DNA of 64,000 nt from Bacillus sp. BA3 (GCA_002835675.1 PIZR01000006.1:177754-241753); one strand, 5' to 3'; positions 17,005-26,579 are shown, counted from the first letter of the stretch. Notes: a model not told the origin generated them from the sequence alone. Translations and numbers: made by a program.

Positions 17005-18176
17005 AATGCTTGCTGAAGATCTTGCCAGACATCCTGCCAAGCTTCTAGGCCAACTGAGAGACGGACCAGCTGGTCACTGATGCCCATTTGTTTCCGTGAA
17101 TCTTCAGGAACGGCAGAGTGCGTCATGGTAGCTGGATGCTGGATCAATGTTTCGGCATCCCCAAGACTTACGGCAATTTTGATTAGTTTCAATTTATTGA
17201 GGAATTCCTGTGCATCCTGTTTTGTGCCATGCAATTCGAAAGAGATAAGGCCGCCGCCATGTTTCATCTGTTTTTGCATTATATAATGATCCGGTGAAGC
17301 TTCATCACCTGGATAATATACCTTTTTCACTTTTGGATGTTTCTTAAGTTCATGAAAGATTTCCATTGCATTGGCCGAATGACGGTCCATCCTGACAGGC
17401 AAGGTCTTTAACCCCCGCAATAGTAACCAGGCATCGAAAGGTGAAATGATTCCACCGATATCCTTCTGTGTAGTCCCTGCTACCTGATTCATGAATTCCT
17501 TCTTACCTACGACAAGTCCTGCAACGACATCCCCATGCCCGCAAAGATATTTAGTAGCGCTATGAAGGACGATATCACAGCCATACTCAAGCGGTCTCTG
17601 TAGATATGGCGTCGAAAACGTATTATCCACTACGACAGTCACATTATGTTCCTTCGCAACTTTCACCACCATCTTTAAATCAATCATTTTCATCGTCGGA
17701 TTGATCGGGGTTTCTACATAGATGCAGGTCGTTTCCGGCCGAATCATTTTCCTTACCTGTTCTTCTGTATCCATCTCACAAAAATCATGAGTGATGCGGT
17801 ATTTATTATTCATAAGCTGCAGAAGGCCAAATGTACAACCATATAACCCCTGTGAGCATAGGATGTGGTCATTTGTTTTCGTTAACGCAAAAAGCACAGC
17901 TGAAACGGCGGCCATGCCTGAACCGAAAGCAAGGCCAGCTTCCCCGCCTTCCAAAGCGGCAATCTTTTCTTCAAGCACATGTACCGTTGGATTTCCAAGT
18001 CGTGAATATATATATCCATCTTCCATACCGGCGAAACGCCTCTCCCCTTGCTCGGCATTTTCGAAAGTGAATGTTGAGGTTTGAAATAAGGGTGTTGCCA
18101 AGCTTCCTAAATGCTTCTTCGAGTCATATCCTTCATGGATGACTGCCGTTTCAAACTTTTTATACTTTCCTGTCAT
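17001..18176 (-). CDS. methionine gamma-lyase (PLP-dependent Cys/Met metabolism family)
   Basis: 391 aa. Family members cleave or form C-gamma bonds of sulfur amino acids; this one is probably methionine gamma-lyase, giving methanethiol, ammonia and 2-oxobutyrate. The PLP lysine is in HSATKYLCGHGD; YSRLGNPT and GSGMAAVSAV bind phosphate. The Cys in GLYGCTFGLL matches the active-site Cys that distinguishes methionine gamma-lyases from cystathionine enzymes. Start ATG 18176 has AGGAGGA upstream; a longer frame to 18245 lacks a ribosome site. No met/cys operon neighbours and no S-box leader. Confidence 0.82.
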   Translation of the reverse strand: MTGKYKKFETAVIHEGYDSKKHLGSLATPLFQTSTFTFENAEQGERRFAGMEDGYIYSRLGNPTVHVLEEKIAALEGGEAGLAFGSGMAAVSAVLFALTKTNDHILCSQGLYGCTFGLLQLMNNKYRITHDFCEMDTEEQVRKMIRPETTCIYVETPINPTMKMIDLKMVVKVAKEHNVTVVVDNTFSTPYLQRPLEYGCDIVLHSATKYLCGHGDVVAGLVVGKKEFMNQVAGTTQKDIGGIISPFDAWLLLRGLKTLPVRMDRHSANAMEIFHELKKHPKVKKVYYPGDEASPDHYIMQKQMKHGGGLISFELHGTKQDAQEFLNKLKLIKIAVSLGDAETLIQHPATMTHSAVPEDSRKQMGISDQLVRLSVGLEAWQDVWQDLQQAF

Positions 18177-18350
18177 ACCGTCTCCTCCTAACCTATGTCT
18201 ATTGCTATCATATGTCAAAAACCCACATAAAGGAAGCGTTTTCATTCATGGTCATCACCTATAAATGAACCCCTGAATTTAGTAAAGATGATATGATTTC
18301 CGTAGGGCAATAGATGAACAAGTTCAGGTGGATTTACCCGGGCATTCGTA

Positions 18351-18386
18351 AAAAAGGGACAGCCGCCATGGCCGTCCCTTTTTCCG
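18351..18386 (-). terminator. terminator of DEAD-box helicase gene
   Basis: AAAAAGGGACAGCCG, CCA, TGGCCGTCCCTTTTT: near-perfect stem with T/A runs on both sides. Confidence 0.85.
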
Positions 18387-18388
18387 AA

Positions 18389-19525
18389 TCATTCATCGAC
18401 TACGATGTTTCCACCATAGAAGGTTACTCTCGTTAATGGCAGTTCTAGTTCACGAGCCATTTTTTTCAACTCTCGCTCTTCTCTTTCCGTTACGATTGAA
18501 ATGACAGTGCCATCTGCACCTGCACGCCCAGTTCTACCCGATCTATGGATATATTGTTCGATGTTGTCAGCCATATCAATATGAACGACCGCAGTAAGGC
18601 CTTTTATATCTAGCCCCCTTGCCGCTACATCCGTTGCTATCAGCATCGGGGATTTTCCGGAACGAAGCTTGCGCAGCGCTTTCTCCCTGTCGACTTTATT
18701 GGATTCGCCGTGAAGCACGCCCATTTCAATACCTTTATAGCTCAGCTTTTCATGTAAGACGCTCAGCTCTGCTATATCATTCAGGAAGGCAAGGGCCTTC
18801 ACATCTTTAAGTCTTGTGATTTTCTCTAGAATCTTGGACTTTTCCCGTCTCTCAACAACAAAGTAAAGATGGTCCACCTTTGATTCCATTTTTTCATGCT
18901 TATCAACCTTGATCATTTCGGGTTCATTCATGAATCCCCTGGCCGCTTTTTCCGTTTCCTCCGGCAGGGTCGCTGAAAACACCATGATTTGCCGGTCTTT
19001 TAGCGTTGTTTTGATAATATTATTGATCGTTCCCATATGCTCCGGAGTGATCAATTGGTCACCTTCATCAAGTACTATCGTCTTAACTTCGTGCATTTTC
19101 AATTTCTTTTGGGCAATCAATTCGTAAATCCGTCCCGGTGTTCCAGCAATCACCTGTGGACGCTTCTTCAGTTTGTCCAATTGCCTTTTCACATTTGCAC
19201 CGCCGATGAATGCTGCGCCCGTAATGCCGCTTCCCTCTGACCAAATGCGAATTTCTTCATTGATTTGCATGACCAGTTCTCGTGATGATGCCAAAATCAA
19301 AGCTTGGGGCGATTTTTTTTCAGGATCTATCTTTTCCAGCAATGGCAGTAAATATGCCAATGTTTTCCCTGTACCTGTCGGTGATTCGGCCATGATATCT
19401 TTTCCCTCGACAATCACGGGAATTGCTTTCGTTTGAATCGGGGTAAGTTGTCCGAATCCGGACTTTTTCCAGACCTCTTGTATATATGGTTTTCTATCGT
19501 TTATTAATGCGGGTAATTCGCTCAT
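18389..19525 (-). CDS. yfmL: DEAD-box RNA helicase (YfmL type)
   Basis: 378 aa; short DEAD-box helicase like B. subtilis YfmL, which has been linked to ribosome assembly and growth in the cold. Motifs in order: Q-motif FGQLTPIQTKAIP, I ESPTGTGKT, Ia ASSREL, GG, Ib TPGR, II DEGD, III SAT, IV ALAFLND, V DVAARGLD, VI YIHRSGRTGR. Motif II reads DEGD rather than DEAD (B. subtilis YfmL has DETD), so only the catalytic D-E pair and last Asp are kept. Start ATG 19525 has AAAGGAGAAC upstream. It lacks the extra C-terminal domains of larger helicases. Confidence 0.88.
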   Translation of the reverse strand: MSELPALINDRKPYIQEVWKKSGFGQLTPIQTKAIPVIVEGKDIMAESPTGTGKTLAYLLPLLEKIDPEKKSPQALILASSRELVMQINEEIRIWSEGSGITGAAFIGGANVKRQLDKLKKRPQVIAGTPGRIYELIAQKKLKMHEVKTIVLDEGDQLITPEHMGTINNIIKTTLKDRQIMVFSATLPEETEKAARGFMNEPEMIKVDKHEKMESKVDHLYFVVERREKSKILEKITRLKDVKALAFLNDIAELSVLHEKLSYKGIEMGVLHGESNKVDREKALRKLRSGKSPMLIATDVAARGLDIKGLTAVVHIDMADNIEQYIHRSGRTGRAGADGTVISIVTEREERELKKMARELELPLTRVTFYGGNIVVDE

Positions 19526-19572
19526 ATCGTTCTCCTTTAATATAAAACTTTTCCTATCTTTCATAGTACCAT

Positions 19573-20850
19573 TTATTCTTGTCCAGTAGCCAACGGAATG
19601 CGAATTGTAACCGTCGTCCCTTTGTTTATCTCACTTTCAAAATCCATTTCCCCCTGAAGGCGATGAACGATCTTCCGGCAAATTGCAAGCCCGATCCCTG
19701 TTCCCTTTTCCTTCGTTGAGTAAAAAGGCTCACCAATCCGTTCAAGACGCTCGGGCCCCATTCCCATGCCATTATCACTCACGCTGACTACAGCTTGTCC
19801 ATCGATGATTTGCAGTGAAATTTCAATTTCGCCATTATCCTTTATCGCTTCAATGCTGTTCTTTATGATATTGATTACCAACTGTTTAAGTTCAATTGAA
19901 TCAGCCATAATATAAATCGGTTCGGCAGTTTTAACCCTGAACCCCATTTCGATATTATTCAAATTCGTTTCTGCTTTCATCAACGTGAAAACCTGCTGTA
20001 AACAGTCGGCAAGATCGATCCTGCGAAATGCGACATCCTGTTTCTTCCCGAGAACCAAAAGTTCGCTTGAGATAATATTGATTCGGTCAATTTCCTTCAA
20101 CATGATATCGGAATGCTGCGGGTTTACTTCCTGGGTCATATCCATTAACTGTACGAATCCTTTTAACGATGTAAGTGGGTTCCTTATCTCATGTGCGACG
20201 GCGGCAGCCAGATGTCCGATAACAGATAGCTTTTCAGACATGATCATCAATTCCTCTTCGCGCCGCAATTCAGTAATATCCCTAATGATTGCATATACCC
20301 CTAGCATTTCCGCGTGAACGATGATCGGTAAAAAGGTCACACGGATTATCCGTTTTTCATCACTGCTATTCTGGATGGTCGTTTCGAATTTAACAGCCTC
20401 CCCTTGAAGGGACTGTAAAAAGAATTCAGATACTTTTTCACTTTCATTCCAGTTGAGGAGATGATTCGCATTCCTGCCTTTCAAATTGTCACTATTATGC
20501 CCCAACAGTTTCTCAGCTTCCGGGTTTAGCGAAACTACATTTCCTTCGAGATTCAGCTCAAGGACACAATCCGGGTTATGCTTGAACAGCGACCGATACT
20601 GTTCATCCTTCAGAATGAATTCCTGTTGGGACCTCAACATTTTCCCCGTCCAATACCTGATTATGAAGTATAGGAAAAGCCCGGTTATGAAAATGAACAT
20701 CCAGCCTTTGGAATGTTGAAACATTGCATATATCTGAACATCTGCCCTTGCCTGTGTCATAGAGATGTAATCCGTAACGACAATCCATAAGACCCCAATG
20801 GTTATATATATAAAAGCCACTTTACATGCAATTTTATGAGATTGGTTCAT
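19573..20850 (-). CDS. membrane PAS sensor histidine kinase (sporulation-kinase type)
   Basis: 425 aa. Two N-terminal membrane helices (residues about 10-28 and 50-68), a PAS domain (YRSLFKHNPDCVLELNLEG ... YAIIRDITE), then HisKA with the phosphorylated His in AVAHEIRNPLTSLKGFVQLM, and an HATPase domain with N box IIKNSIEAI, G1 DNGMGM and G2 GTGIGLAI. The H-box resembles the Bacillus Kin sporulation kinases feeding Spo0F, and as an orphan kinase with no response regulator beside it this role is plausible but inferred. Start ATG 20850 follows AAAGGAAAA; upstream in-frame codons lack a site. Confidence 0.87.
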   Translation of the reverse strand: MNQSHKIACKVAFIYITIGVLWIVVTDYISMTQARADVQIYAMFQHSKGWMFIFITGLFLYFIIRYWTGKMLRSQQEFILKDEQYRSLFKHNPDCVLELNLEGNVVSLNPEAEKLLGHNSDNLKGRNANHLLNWNESEKVSEFFLQSLQGEAVKFETTIQNSSDEKRIIRVTFLPIIVHAEMLGVYAIIRDITELRREEELMIMSEKLSVIGHLAAAVAHEIRNPLTSLKGFVQLMDMTQEVNPQHSDIMLKEIDRINIISSELLVLGKKQDVAFRRIDLADCLQQVFTLMKAETNLNNIEMGFRVKTAEPIYIMADSIELKQLVINIIKNSIEAIKDNGEIEISLQIIDGQAVVSVSDNGMGMGPERLERIGEPFYSTKEKGTGIGLAICRKIVHRLQGEMDFESEINKGTTVTIRIPLATGQE

Positions 20851-21012
20851 ATTTTTTCCTTTGTATTGTTTTTGGTTTATTATTCCCAAATCACTCAAAA
20901 AAAGCCCTCATGTTTTCAACATAAGGACTCTATCGATATTGTACCATATATATTGCAATCATTGTTTTATATAGCTAAAAAATCCAGAGCATTTTAACTG
21001 GACCTCCAATGA

Positions 21013-22482
21013 TCAAGAGAGGTTTTTAATGGCTTGATTGAATTCTTCTTCTATATCTTTTGTAGGCTTGGCCGATAATAAGCTGCAAACGATCACCGCT
21101 ATTGAACCAGCAATGAAACCAGGAATGATTTCGTATACTTCAGCGAACTTATCGATTATATCCCAAACGATCACGGTTGCCGTACCGACAATCATTCCCG
21201 CCAGGGCTCCCCATTTCGTCATCCGCTTCCAGTATAGGCTTAATAGAATGACAGGACCGAATGCCGCTCCGAAACCAGCCCATGCATAACCCACCAATTT
21301 AAGGATTGTACCGCTTGGATTAAACGCCAATAATAAGGCAATGGCAGATATCGCCAATACACCAAACCGACCTACCAGCACTAATTCCTTATCAGATGCT
21401 TTCGGCCGAATGAACTGCTTATAGAAATCATCGGTCAGGGCACTTGCCGATACTAACAGCTGAGATGCAATCGTACTCATGACCGCTGCTAAAATCGCAG
21501 CCAACAAAAAGCCTGTAATTAGGGAAGGAAACAGTTCTTTTGCTAAAATGATGAAGACGGACTCAGCATTTTTTTCCCCTAAAGGACTGCTTGTCAGGTT
21601 AAAATAAGCAATCCCCACCAACCCGGTGAACATCGCTCCGACGATGGCAAAAATCATCCAGCCCATACCGATTCGCCGTGCGCTTTTCAATTCTTTAACA
21701 GATGAAACCGCCATGAATCGAACGATTATATGAGGCTGCCCGAAATAACCAAGCCCCCATGCCAGAAGAGATATGATGCCAATGGTCGATGTTCCTTCAA
21801 AAACATGCAATAAATTTTGATTGATCGATTTTATTTCATTGAAAGTGGGATCCCAGCCTCCAATATTTACAATTGTGACAACCGGGACTAGAATTAAGGC
21901 AATGAACATAATCGTACCTTGTACGAAGTCCGTCCAGCTAACAGCCAGGAATCCGCCGAATAATGTATAAAGAATAACGACGCTCGCTGTCAGCCAGATG
22001 CCCCACCGGTAATCCAAATTGAAAGCCGTGCGGAAAAGCTCACCGCCTGCTACCATGCCTGAAGATGTGTAAAAGGTGAAGAAAATTAAAATGACCGATG
22101 CCGATACCACTTTTAAGACCCGGGAGCCATCCTTGAACCGATTTCCCAAGAAGTCGGGAATCGTAATCGAATTACCGGCCAATTCCGTATATGTCCGAAG
22201 TCTTGGTGCCACGAATAGCCAATTTAAATAAGACCCTGCACACAGGCCGACGACAATCCAGCCAGCACTCAATCCGCTTATGTACATTGCACCCGGAAGA
22301 CCCATCAACAGCCAGCCGCTCATATCGGAAGCACCTGCACTCAATGCAGTTACAGCCGGGCCCAAGTTCCGTCCGCCAAGCATGTAATCGGTTAAGTTTG
22401 CCGTTTTCCGATAGGCCAAATAACCAATTAACAGCATGCCTGCCATGTATATTCCAATTGATATTATAATTCCGTAATCCAA
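21013..22482 (-). CDS. putP: sodium/proline symporter (PutP/OpuE family)
   Basis: 489 aa, thirteen-helix SSS-family transporter importing proline with sodium. Signatures: LTDYMLGGRNLGPAVTALSAGASDMSGW (residues about 30-57, ends quoted separately as DYMLGGRNLGP and SAGASDMSGW), AISWTDFVQG-type segment (AVSWTDFVQG), and AAILAAVMSTIASQLLVSAS. TTG start with AGGGGGA seven bases upstream. PutP (catabolic) and OpuE (osmoprotective) cannot be told apart from sequence alone; no put catabolic genes are adjacent. Monocistronic. Confidence 0.9.
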   Translation of the reverse strand: MDYGIIISIGIYMAGMLLIGYLAYRKTANLTDYMLGGRNLGPAVTALSAGASDMSGWLLMGLPGAMYISGLSAGWIVVGLCAGSYLNWLFVAPRLRTYTELAGNSITIPDFLGNRFKDGSRVLKVVSASVILIFFTFYTSSGMVAGGELFRTAFNLDYRWGIWLTASVVILYTLFGGFLAVSWTDFVQGTIMFIALILVPVVTIVNIGGWDPTFNEIKSINQNLLHVFEGTSTIGIISLLAWGLGYFGQPHIIVRFMAVSSVKELKSARRIGMGWMIFAIVGAMFTGLVGIAYFNLTSSPLGEKNAESVFIILAKELFPSLITGFLLAAILAAVMSTIASQLLVSASALTDDFYKQFIRPKASDKELVLVGRFGVLAISAIALLLAFNPSGTILKLVGYAWAGFGAAFGPVILLSLYWKRMTKWGALAGMIVGTATVIVWDIIDKFAEVYEIIPGFIAGSIAVIVCSLLSAKPTKDIEEEFNQAIKNLS

Positions 22483-22633
22483 AAATGAATCCCCCTAGGT
22501 TAATTTTTCATCTAGTAAGCTTATCAGAAAAAAAAACATATGTTAAGAAGTTCTTGCACCTTTCACCGATTTCACTTTCAATATAATTAAGAAAATTCAT
22601 TTTATTAGATTAATTTATAAGGAGGAATACGCC

Positions 22634-24682
22634 ATGCAATCCTATATCAATCAGCCAGATGGAGTCTTTCCCTCTGTTTGCTCTCTTGACTGTCCTGATC
22701 AATGCGGTTTACTGCTGCACAAAAAAGATGGGAAAATCATTAAAGTTCAAGGAGACCCTGATCATCCAGTCACAAAAGGGAATATTTGCAACAAAGTCCG
22801 CAACATGACTGCCCGTCTATATGACCCAAATCGCTTAAAACAGCCATTAAAGCGCATCGGTCAGAAAGGAGAAGGGAAATTCGCTCCAATCAACTGGGAA
22901 GAGGCCATTGACACAATCACTTCCAAATGGAAAGACCTGATCGATATGCATGGTCCGGAAAGCATACTTCCCTACAGCTTTTACGGAAACATGGGCAACC
23001 TTAGCGCTGAAGGAATGGATCGCCGTTTTTTCCACAGGCTCGGTGCAAGCATGCTTGAACGCTCCATTTGTAACGCGGCCGGCTCAGTCGGATACAGCTA
23101 TACAATGGGTGGTTCATTCGGCACCGACCCAGAAGAAACGATTCATACAAAACTTTTCATCATGTGGGGCATTAACGCTGTGAGCACAAATATGCACCAA
23201 GTAACGCTTGCCCAGCAAGCCCGAAAAAACGGGGCCAAAGTAGTTGTCATTGACGTACATAAAAACCAAACAGGCAAGTGGGCGGATTGGTTCATTCCCA
23301 TTCTTCCTGGTACAGATAGTGCGCTCGCCCTCGGATTAATGCATATCCTATATGCCGAGAATCTAGTCGACCAGGCCTTTCTCGATGAATACACAGTGGG
23401 TGCTGCTGAATTGCGCGAACACGTCCGCCAATATGACCCTGCGACGGTCTCCGCGATCACTGGAGTTCCAATTGATGACTTATATGAATTAGCCAGGATG
23501 TACGGCACGACCAGTCCATCATTCGTCCGGATAGGCAATGGCCTGCAGCACCATGACAATGGCGGCATGGCAGTACGCACCATTGCCTGCCTGCCTGCCC
23601 TTACCGGCCAATGGATGGCGGAAGGCGGCGGAGCCATCAAAGGGAATTCAGGATATCTCGCGTTTAATACAAATGCCTTAAGACGTCCGGATTTATTGCA
23701 AAATAAAGCTACCCGGACCATTAATATGAACCAAATCGGGCAAGCTCTTCTGGAAAAAGAAAACCCGATTCGCTCCATGTTTGTTTACTGCTCCAACCCA
23801 GCACTTGTCGCTCCAAATGCAAATAAGGTACAGGAGGGTCTAATGCGGGAAGATCTATTCACAGTGGTCCATGATCTATTCTTAACCGAAACGGCCATGT
23901 TTGCCGACATCGTCCTTCCTGCCACGTCATCTTATGAAACGGAGGATTTTTATAATTCATACTGGCATAATTACGTCCAAATACAAAAACCTGTAGTCCA
24001 AAAATATGGCGAATCTAAATCGAATGTTGAATTGTTCAAACTGTTGGCTGTTGGAATGGGATTTGAGGAACAAGCATTTAGAGATTCAGAGGAAGATATG
24101 ATACGGCAGGCGCTGGATTTTCCCGACAACCCGCATTTGGAAGGCATCACCTATGACTCCCTTTCGAGGAATCAATTTCTCAAAGCCAAAATGCGGCCGA
24201 TGTTCCCAGGCAAACTCCCGACACCAAGCGGTAAAATCGAACTTTATTCCGAAAGGATGAAGCGGGATGGATACGAGCCTTTGCCAACATATACACCCAT
24301 CATTAAAGACAGCGACCTGCCATTTTTATTCATACCGGCACCTAATCACAATTTCTTGAATTCAACCTTTTCAAATAATGCCAAACATATCTCCATGGAA
24401 AAGGAACCAAAACTGCACATGAATGCCGCTGATGCCAAAACAATGGGGATAGCACCCGGAGATATCGTTAAAATCTGGAACGATCGCGGTGAATGTTTGC
24501 TTACCGCTGCTCCTGGAGAAAATGTGTTACCAGGCGTTCTTGTCAGCCAAGGCTTGTGGCAGAATACTCCCGAAACAAAGCAACACATTAATTCCCTTAC
24601 CCCAGATCGGCTCGCAGATATGGGTAAGGGCGCCGTTTTCTTCTCAGGACGGGTGGATCTTGAAAAAGTCCAACAAAAGTAG
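22634..24682 (+). CDS. yyaE: molybdopterin oxidoreductase (YyaE type)
   Basis: 682 aa. Prokaryotic molybdopterin-containing oxidoreductase of the DMSO-reductase superfamily. The N-terminus binds an iron-sulfur cluster: CSLDCPDQC then KGNIC near residue 52. Downstream are the Mo-bis-MGD domains (NWEEAIDTITSKW, RSICNAAGSVGYSY, NPALVAPNANK, ADIVLPATSSYE) and a C-terminal dinucleotide-binding beta barrel (LHMNAADAKTMGIAPGDIV). Size and motifs match B. subtilis YyaE, whose substrate is unknown. No electron-transfer or membrane subunits accompany it, so it is probably soluble and cytoplasmic (no twin-arginine signal). Ribosome site GGAGGAA. Confidence 0.85.
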   Translation: MQSYINQPDGVFPSVCSLDCPDQCGLLLHKKDGKIIKVQGDPDHPVTKGNICNKVRNMTARLYDPNRLKQPLKRIGQKGEGKFAPINWEEAIDTITSKWKDLIDMHGPESILPYSFYGNMGNLSAEGMDRRFFHRLGASMLERSICNAAGSVGYSYTMGGSFGTDPEETIHTKLFIMWGINAVSTNMHQVTLAQQARKNGAKVVVIDVHKNQTGKWADWFIPILPGTDSALALGLMHILYAENLVDQAFLDEYTVGAAELREHVRQYDPATVSAITGVPIDDLYELARMYGTTSPSFVRIGNGLQHHDNGGMAVRTIACLPALTGQWMAEGGGAIKGNSGYLAFNTNALRRPDLLQNKATRTINMNQIGQALLEKENPIRSMFVYCSNPALVAPNANKVQEGLMREDLFTVVHDLFLTETAMFADIVLPATSSYETEDFYNSYWHNYVQIQKPVVQKYGESKSNVELFKLLAVGMGFEEQAFRDSEEDMIRQALDFPDNPHLEGITYDSLSRNQFLKAKMRPMFPGKLPTPSGKIELYSERMKRDGYEPLPTYTPIIKDSDLPFLFIPAPNHNFLNSTFSNNAKHISMEKEPKLHMNAADAKTMGIAPGDIVKIWNDRGECLLTAAPGENVLPGVLVSQGLWQNTPETKQHINSLTPDRLADMGKGAVFFSGRVDLEKVQQK

Positions 24683-24687
24683 ATTAA

Positions 24688-24883
24688 CGTTGAGCAATCT
24701 TTGAATATAGCTGCGATTCTTTGAAATATATCTCCGATCTTCGGAGTTTTATCTGCGATTCCGGCATTTTATCTGCAATTTCGGAGTTTTTATCTGCGAT
24801 TCTCGGACTATTTCTCCGATTTCGGAGTTTTATCTGCAATTTCCCTGAATATATCTCCGATTTCAGAAATATATCTGCGATCC
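24688..24883. repeat. tandem repeat array B, ~21-bp unit, about nine copies
   Basis: Units begin with TATCTGCRAT or TATCTCCGAT every 20-22 bp from 24706 onward, separated by variable TTCGGAGTT / TTTGAAA-type tails. Some tails pair with the unit (CTCCGAT...TTCGGAG). It fills the gap between convergent genes, before the terminator. Confidence 0.88.
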
Positions 24884-24885
24884 AC

Positions 24886-24920
24886 AAAAAAGGCTGTTCC
24901 CTAAGGAACAGCCTTTTCGT
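24886..24920 (-). terminator. terminator between convergent genes
   Basis: AAAAAAGGCTGTTCC, CTAA loop, GGAACAGCCTTTTCG. Serves the aldehyde dehydrogenase at 24929 and possibly the oxidoreductase. Confidence 0.88.
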
Positions 24921-24928
24921 CAAGCTAT

Positions 24929-26449
24929 TTACTCTTCATCAAACCAGCCTGTTGGCTGGATATCCAAGTTGTTATTGATTTGCTTCACTTCCGTATAAGC
25001 TTCGTAACCGAAAGTTCCCAGTTCGCGTCCATTTCCGCTTTGCTTGAACCCTCCCCAAGGAGCTTCGTTATAAGTTGGGTGATATGAGTTAATCCACGTG
25101 ATGCCTGCACGCACTTTTTTAATGACACGGTATGCTTTTGCGATATCATTCGTGAACACCGCTCCCGCTAAGCCGTATTTCGTATCATTGGCAAGTCGAA
25201 GAGCTTCCGCTTCATCCTTGAATTTTTGAACGACAAGCACCGGTCCAAAAATTTCTTCCTGCACAATCCGCATGTCCGGTGTCGTATCAACAAAAATAGT
25301 AGGTTCGACAAAGTAACCTTTATCCATGCCTTCTTCTTTAATTCGATTTCCACCGACGATTAATTTGGCACCTTCTTCTTTTCCGATTTGGATATACGAT
25401 AATATTTTGTTCATATGGGCTTCTGAAACGATAGGTCCCATCTGGCTGTTTTCATCAGAACCTGAACCTACTTTGATCTTTTTCGCCTTCGCAGTAAGAC
25501 TTGCAATGAATTGATCGTATATGGACTCTTCCAATAGTAAACGGGAGCCTGCTGAGCACACTTGTCCTTGATTACAGAAAATCCCGTATAGAGCATAATC
25601 AACGGCAGTCTCAAAGTCAGAGTCCGCAAATACGATATTAGGCGATTTCCCGCCGAGCTCCAATGTCACTTTCTTTAGGTTACCCAGTGAAGCCTCCATG
25701 ATCTTACGACCTGTTGCCGTTCCTCCTGTAAAGGCTACTTTATCGATTTCGTCATGTTCAGCAATGGCTTGTCCGACAACTGGCCCCGCTCCCAAAACAA
25801 GGTTTGCGACACCCTTTGGCAATCCGACCTCATCCATGATTTCAAATAGTTTGACCGCTGTCACCGGAGTGATCTCAGATGGTTTGAATACAACGGAATT
25901 TCCTGCTGCAAGCGCCGGAGCCAGTTTCCAGGCTGACATCATTAGAGGGAAATTCCATGGAACGATCTGCCCGCATACACCGATCGGTTCCCTTACGACC
26001 ATCGCTTGCTGACCGTCAGGAACTTCAAAAGTCTGACCTGTCGGTTTTGTAGCCAATCCTGCATAATATCTAAAACAGGCTGCTGAATCCGCTATATCAT
26101 AACGAGCCTCACGCAATGGTTTCCCATTATCCAATGTTTCCAACGCAGCTAGTTCTTCAGCTTTTTCTTCTATTTTGTCGGCTATTTTGAATAAAATGCG
26201 AGCTCTTTCCACTGCAGGAGTTCCCCACCAACCACCTTCATAGAAAGCATATTTTGCTGCCTCGACCGCTGCATCCACATCTTCCTGTGTTCCTTCCGCA
26301 GCTTTGGCAATAACTTCCCCTGTAGCCGGATTCAATACATCCCTCTTCTCGCCTGAAGTCGAATTCACCCATTCCCCATTGATGAACATCTTTAAGTCCA
26401 GTGCTCCCGTTCCTTCTTTTTTCTTGTTATTTTGCAAAGTTTCCTGCAT
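24929..26449 (-). CDS. NAD-dependent aldehyde dehydrogenase (DhaS/betaine-aldehyde dehydrogenase type)
   Basis: 506 aa. Oxidises an aldehyde to the acid with NAD(P). Cofactor loop FTGGTATGRKIM, general base Glu in VTLELGGKSPN and catalytic Cys in GQVCSAGSRLL are all present; WNFPLMMSAWKLAPALAAGN is the usual substrate-site segment. Closest familiar relatives are B. subtilis DhaS and betaine-aldehyde dehydrogenases. It has its own sigma-54 promoter 37-65 bp before the start and a dyad further upstream, so it is probably coregulated with the aminotransferase unit. The aldehyde is unknown; an aminoaldehyde would fit the context. Ribosome site GAGGAAA. Confidence 0.88.
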   Translation of the reverse strand: MQETLQNNKKKEGTGALDLKMFINGEWVNSTSGEKRDVLNPATGEVIAKAAEGTQEDVDAAVEAAKYAFYEGGWWGTPAVERARILFKIADKIEEKAEELAALETLDNGKPLREARYDIADSAACFRYYAGLATKPTGQTFEVPDGQQAMVVREPIGVCGQIVPWNFPLMMSAWKLAPALAAGNSVVFKPSEITPVTAVKLFEIMDEVGLPKGVANLVLGAGPVVGQAIAEHDEIDKVAFTGGTATGRKIMEASLGNLKKVTLELGGKSPNIVFADSDFETAVDYALYGIFCNQGQVCSAGSRLLLEESIYDQFIASLTAKAKKIKVGSGSDENSQMGPIVSEAHMNKILSYIQIGKEEGAKLIVGGNRIKEEGMDKGYFVEPTIFVDTTPDMRIVQEEIFGPVLVVQKFKDEAEALRLANDTKYGLAGAVFTNDIAKAYRVIKKVRAGITWINSYHPTYNEAPWGGFKQSGNGRELGTFGYEAYTEVKQINNNLDIQPTGWFDEE

Positions 26450-26496
26450 GTAATTTCCTCCTCGGTTTTAAGTTATCTACCTATATATTAGATATG

Positions 26497-26513
26497 AGCA
26501 AGATTCATGCCAG
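26497..26513 (-). promoter_or_regulatory. sigma-54 promoter for the aldehyde dehydrogenase at 24929
   Basis: Reverse strand CTGGCATGAATCTTGCT: GG of the -24 and GC of the -12 separated by ten bases, matching TGGCAY-N5-TTGCW. Confidence 0.88.
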
Positions 26514-26563
26514 TTTGAAATATTAGGTAACTCACGGTTTTTTGCCCTTTCCTGTCTCATTTA

Positions 26564-26579
26564 AATTCAGTGGTGAATT
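26564..26579. promoter_or_regulatory. dyad upstream of sigma-54 promoter (candidate activator site)
   Basis: AATTCA-GTGG-TGAATT, perfect arms, centred about 85 bp before the expected transcription start. Shares ATTCA-N4-TGAAT with the dyad at 29573-29588. Confidence 0.55.

Noticed and set aside
17001..18176. Cystathionine gamma-synthase
   Set aside because: The active-site Cys context (GLYGCTF) and full-length pattern fit methionine gamma-lyase better, although the family is hard to separate by eye.
23143..23778. 211-codon reverse ORF
   Set aside because: Antisense to the molybdopterin oxidoreductase; no recognisable domain.
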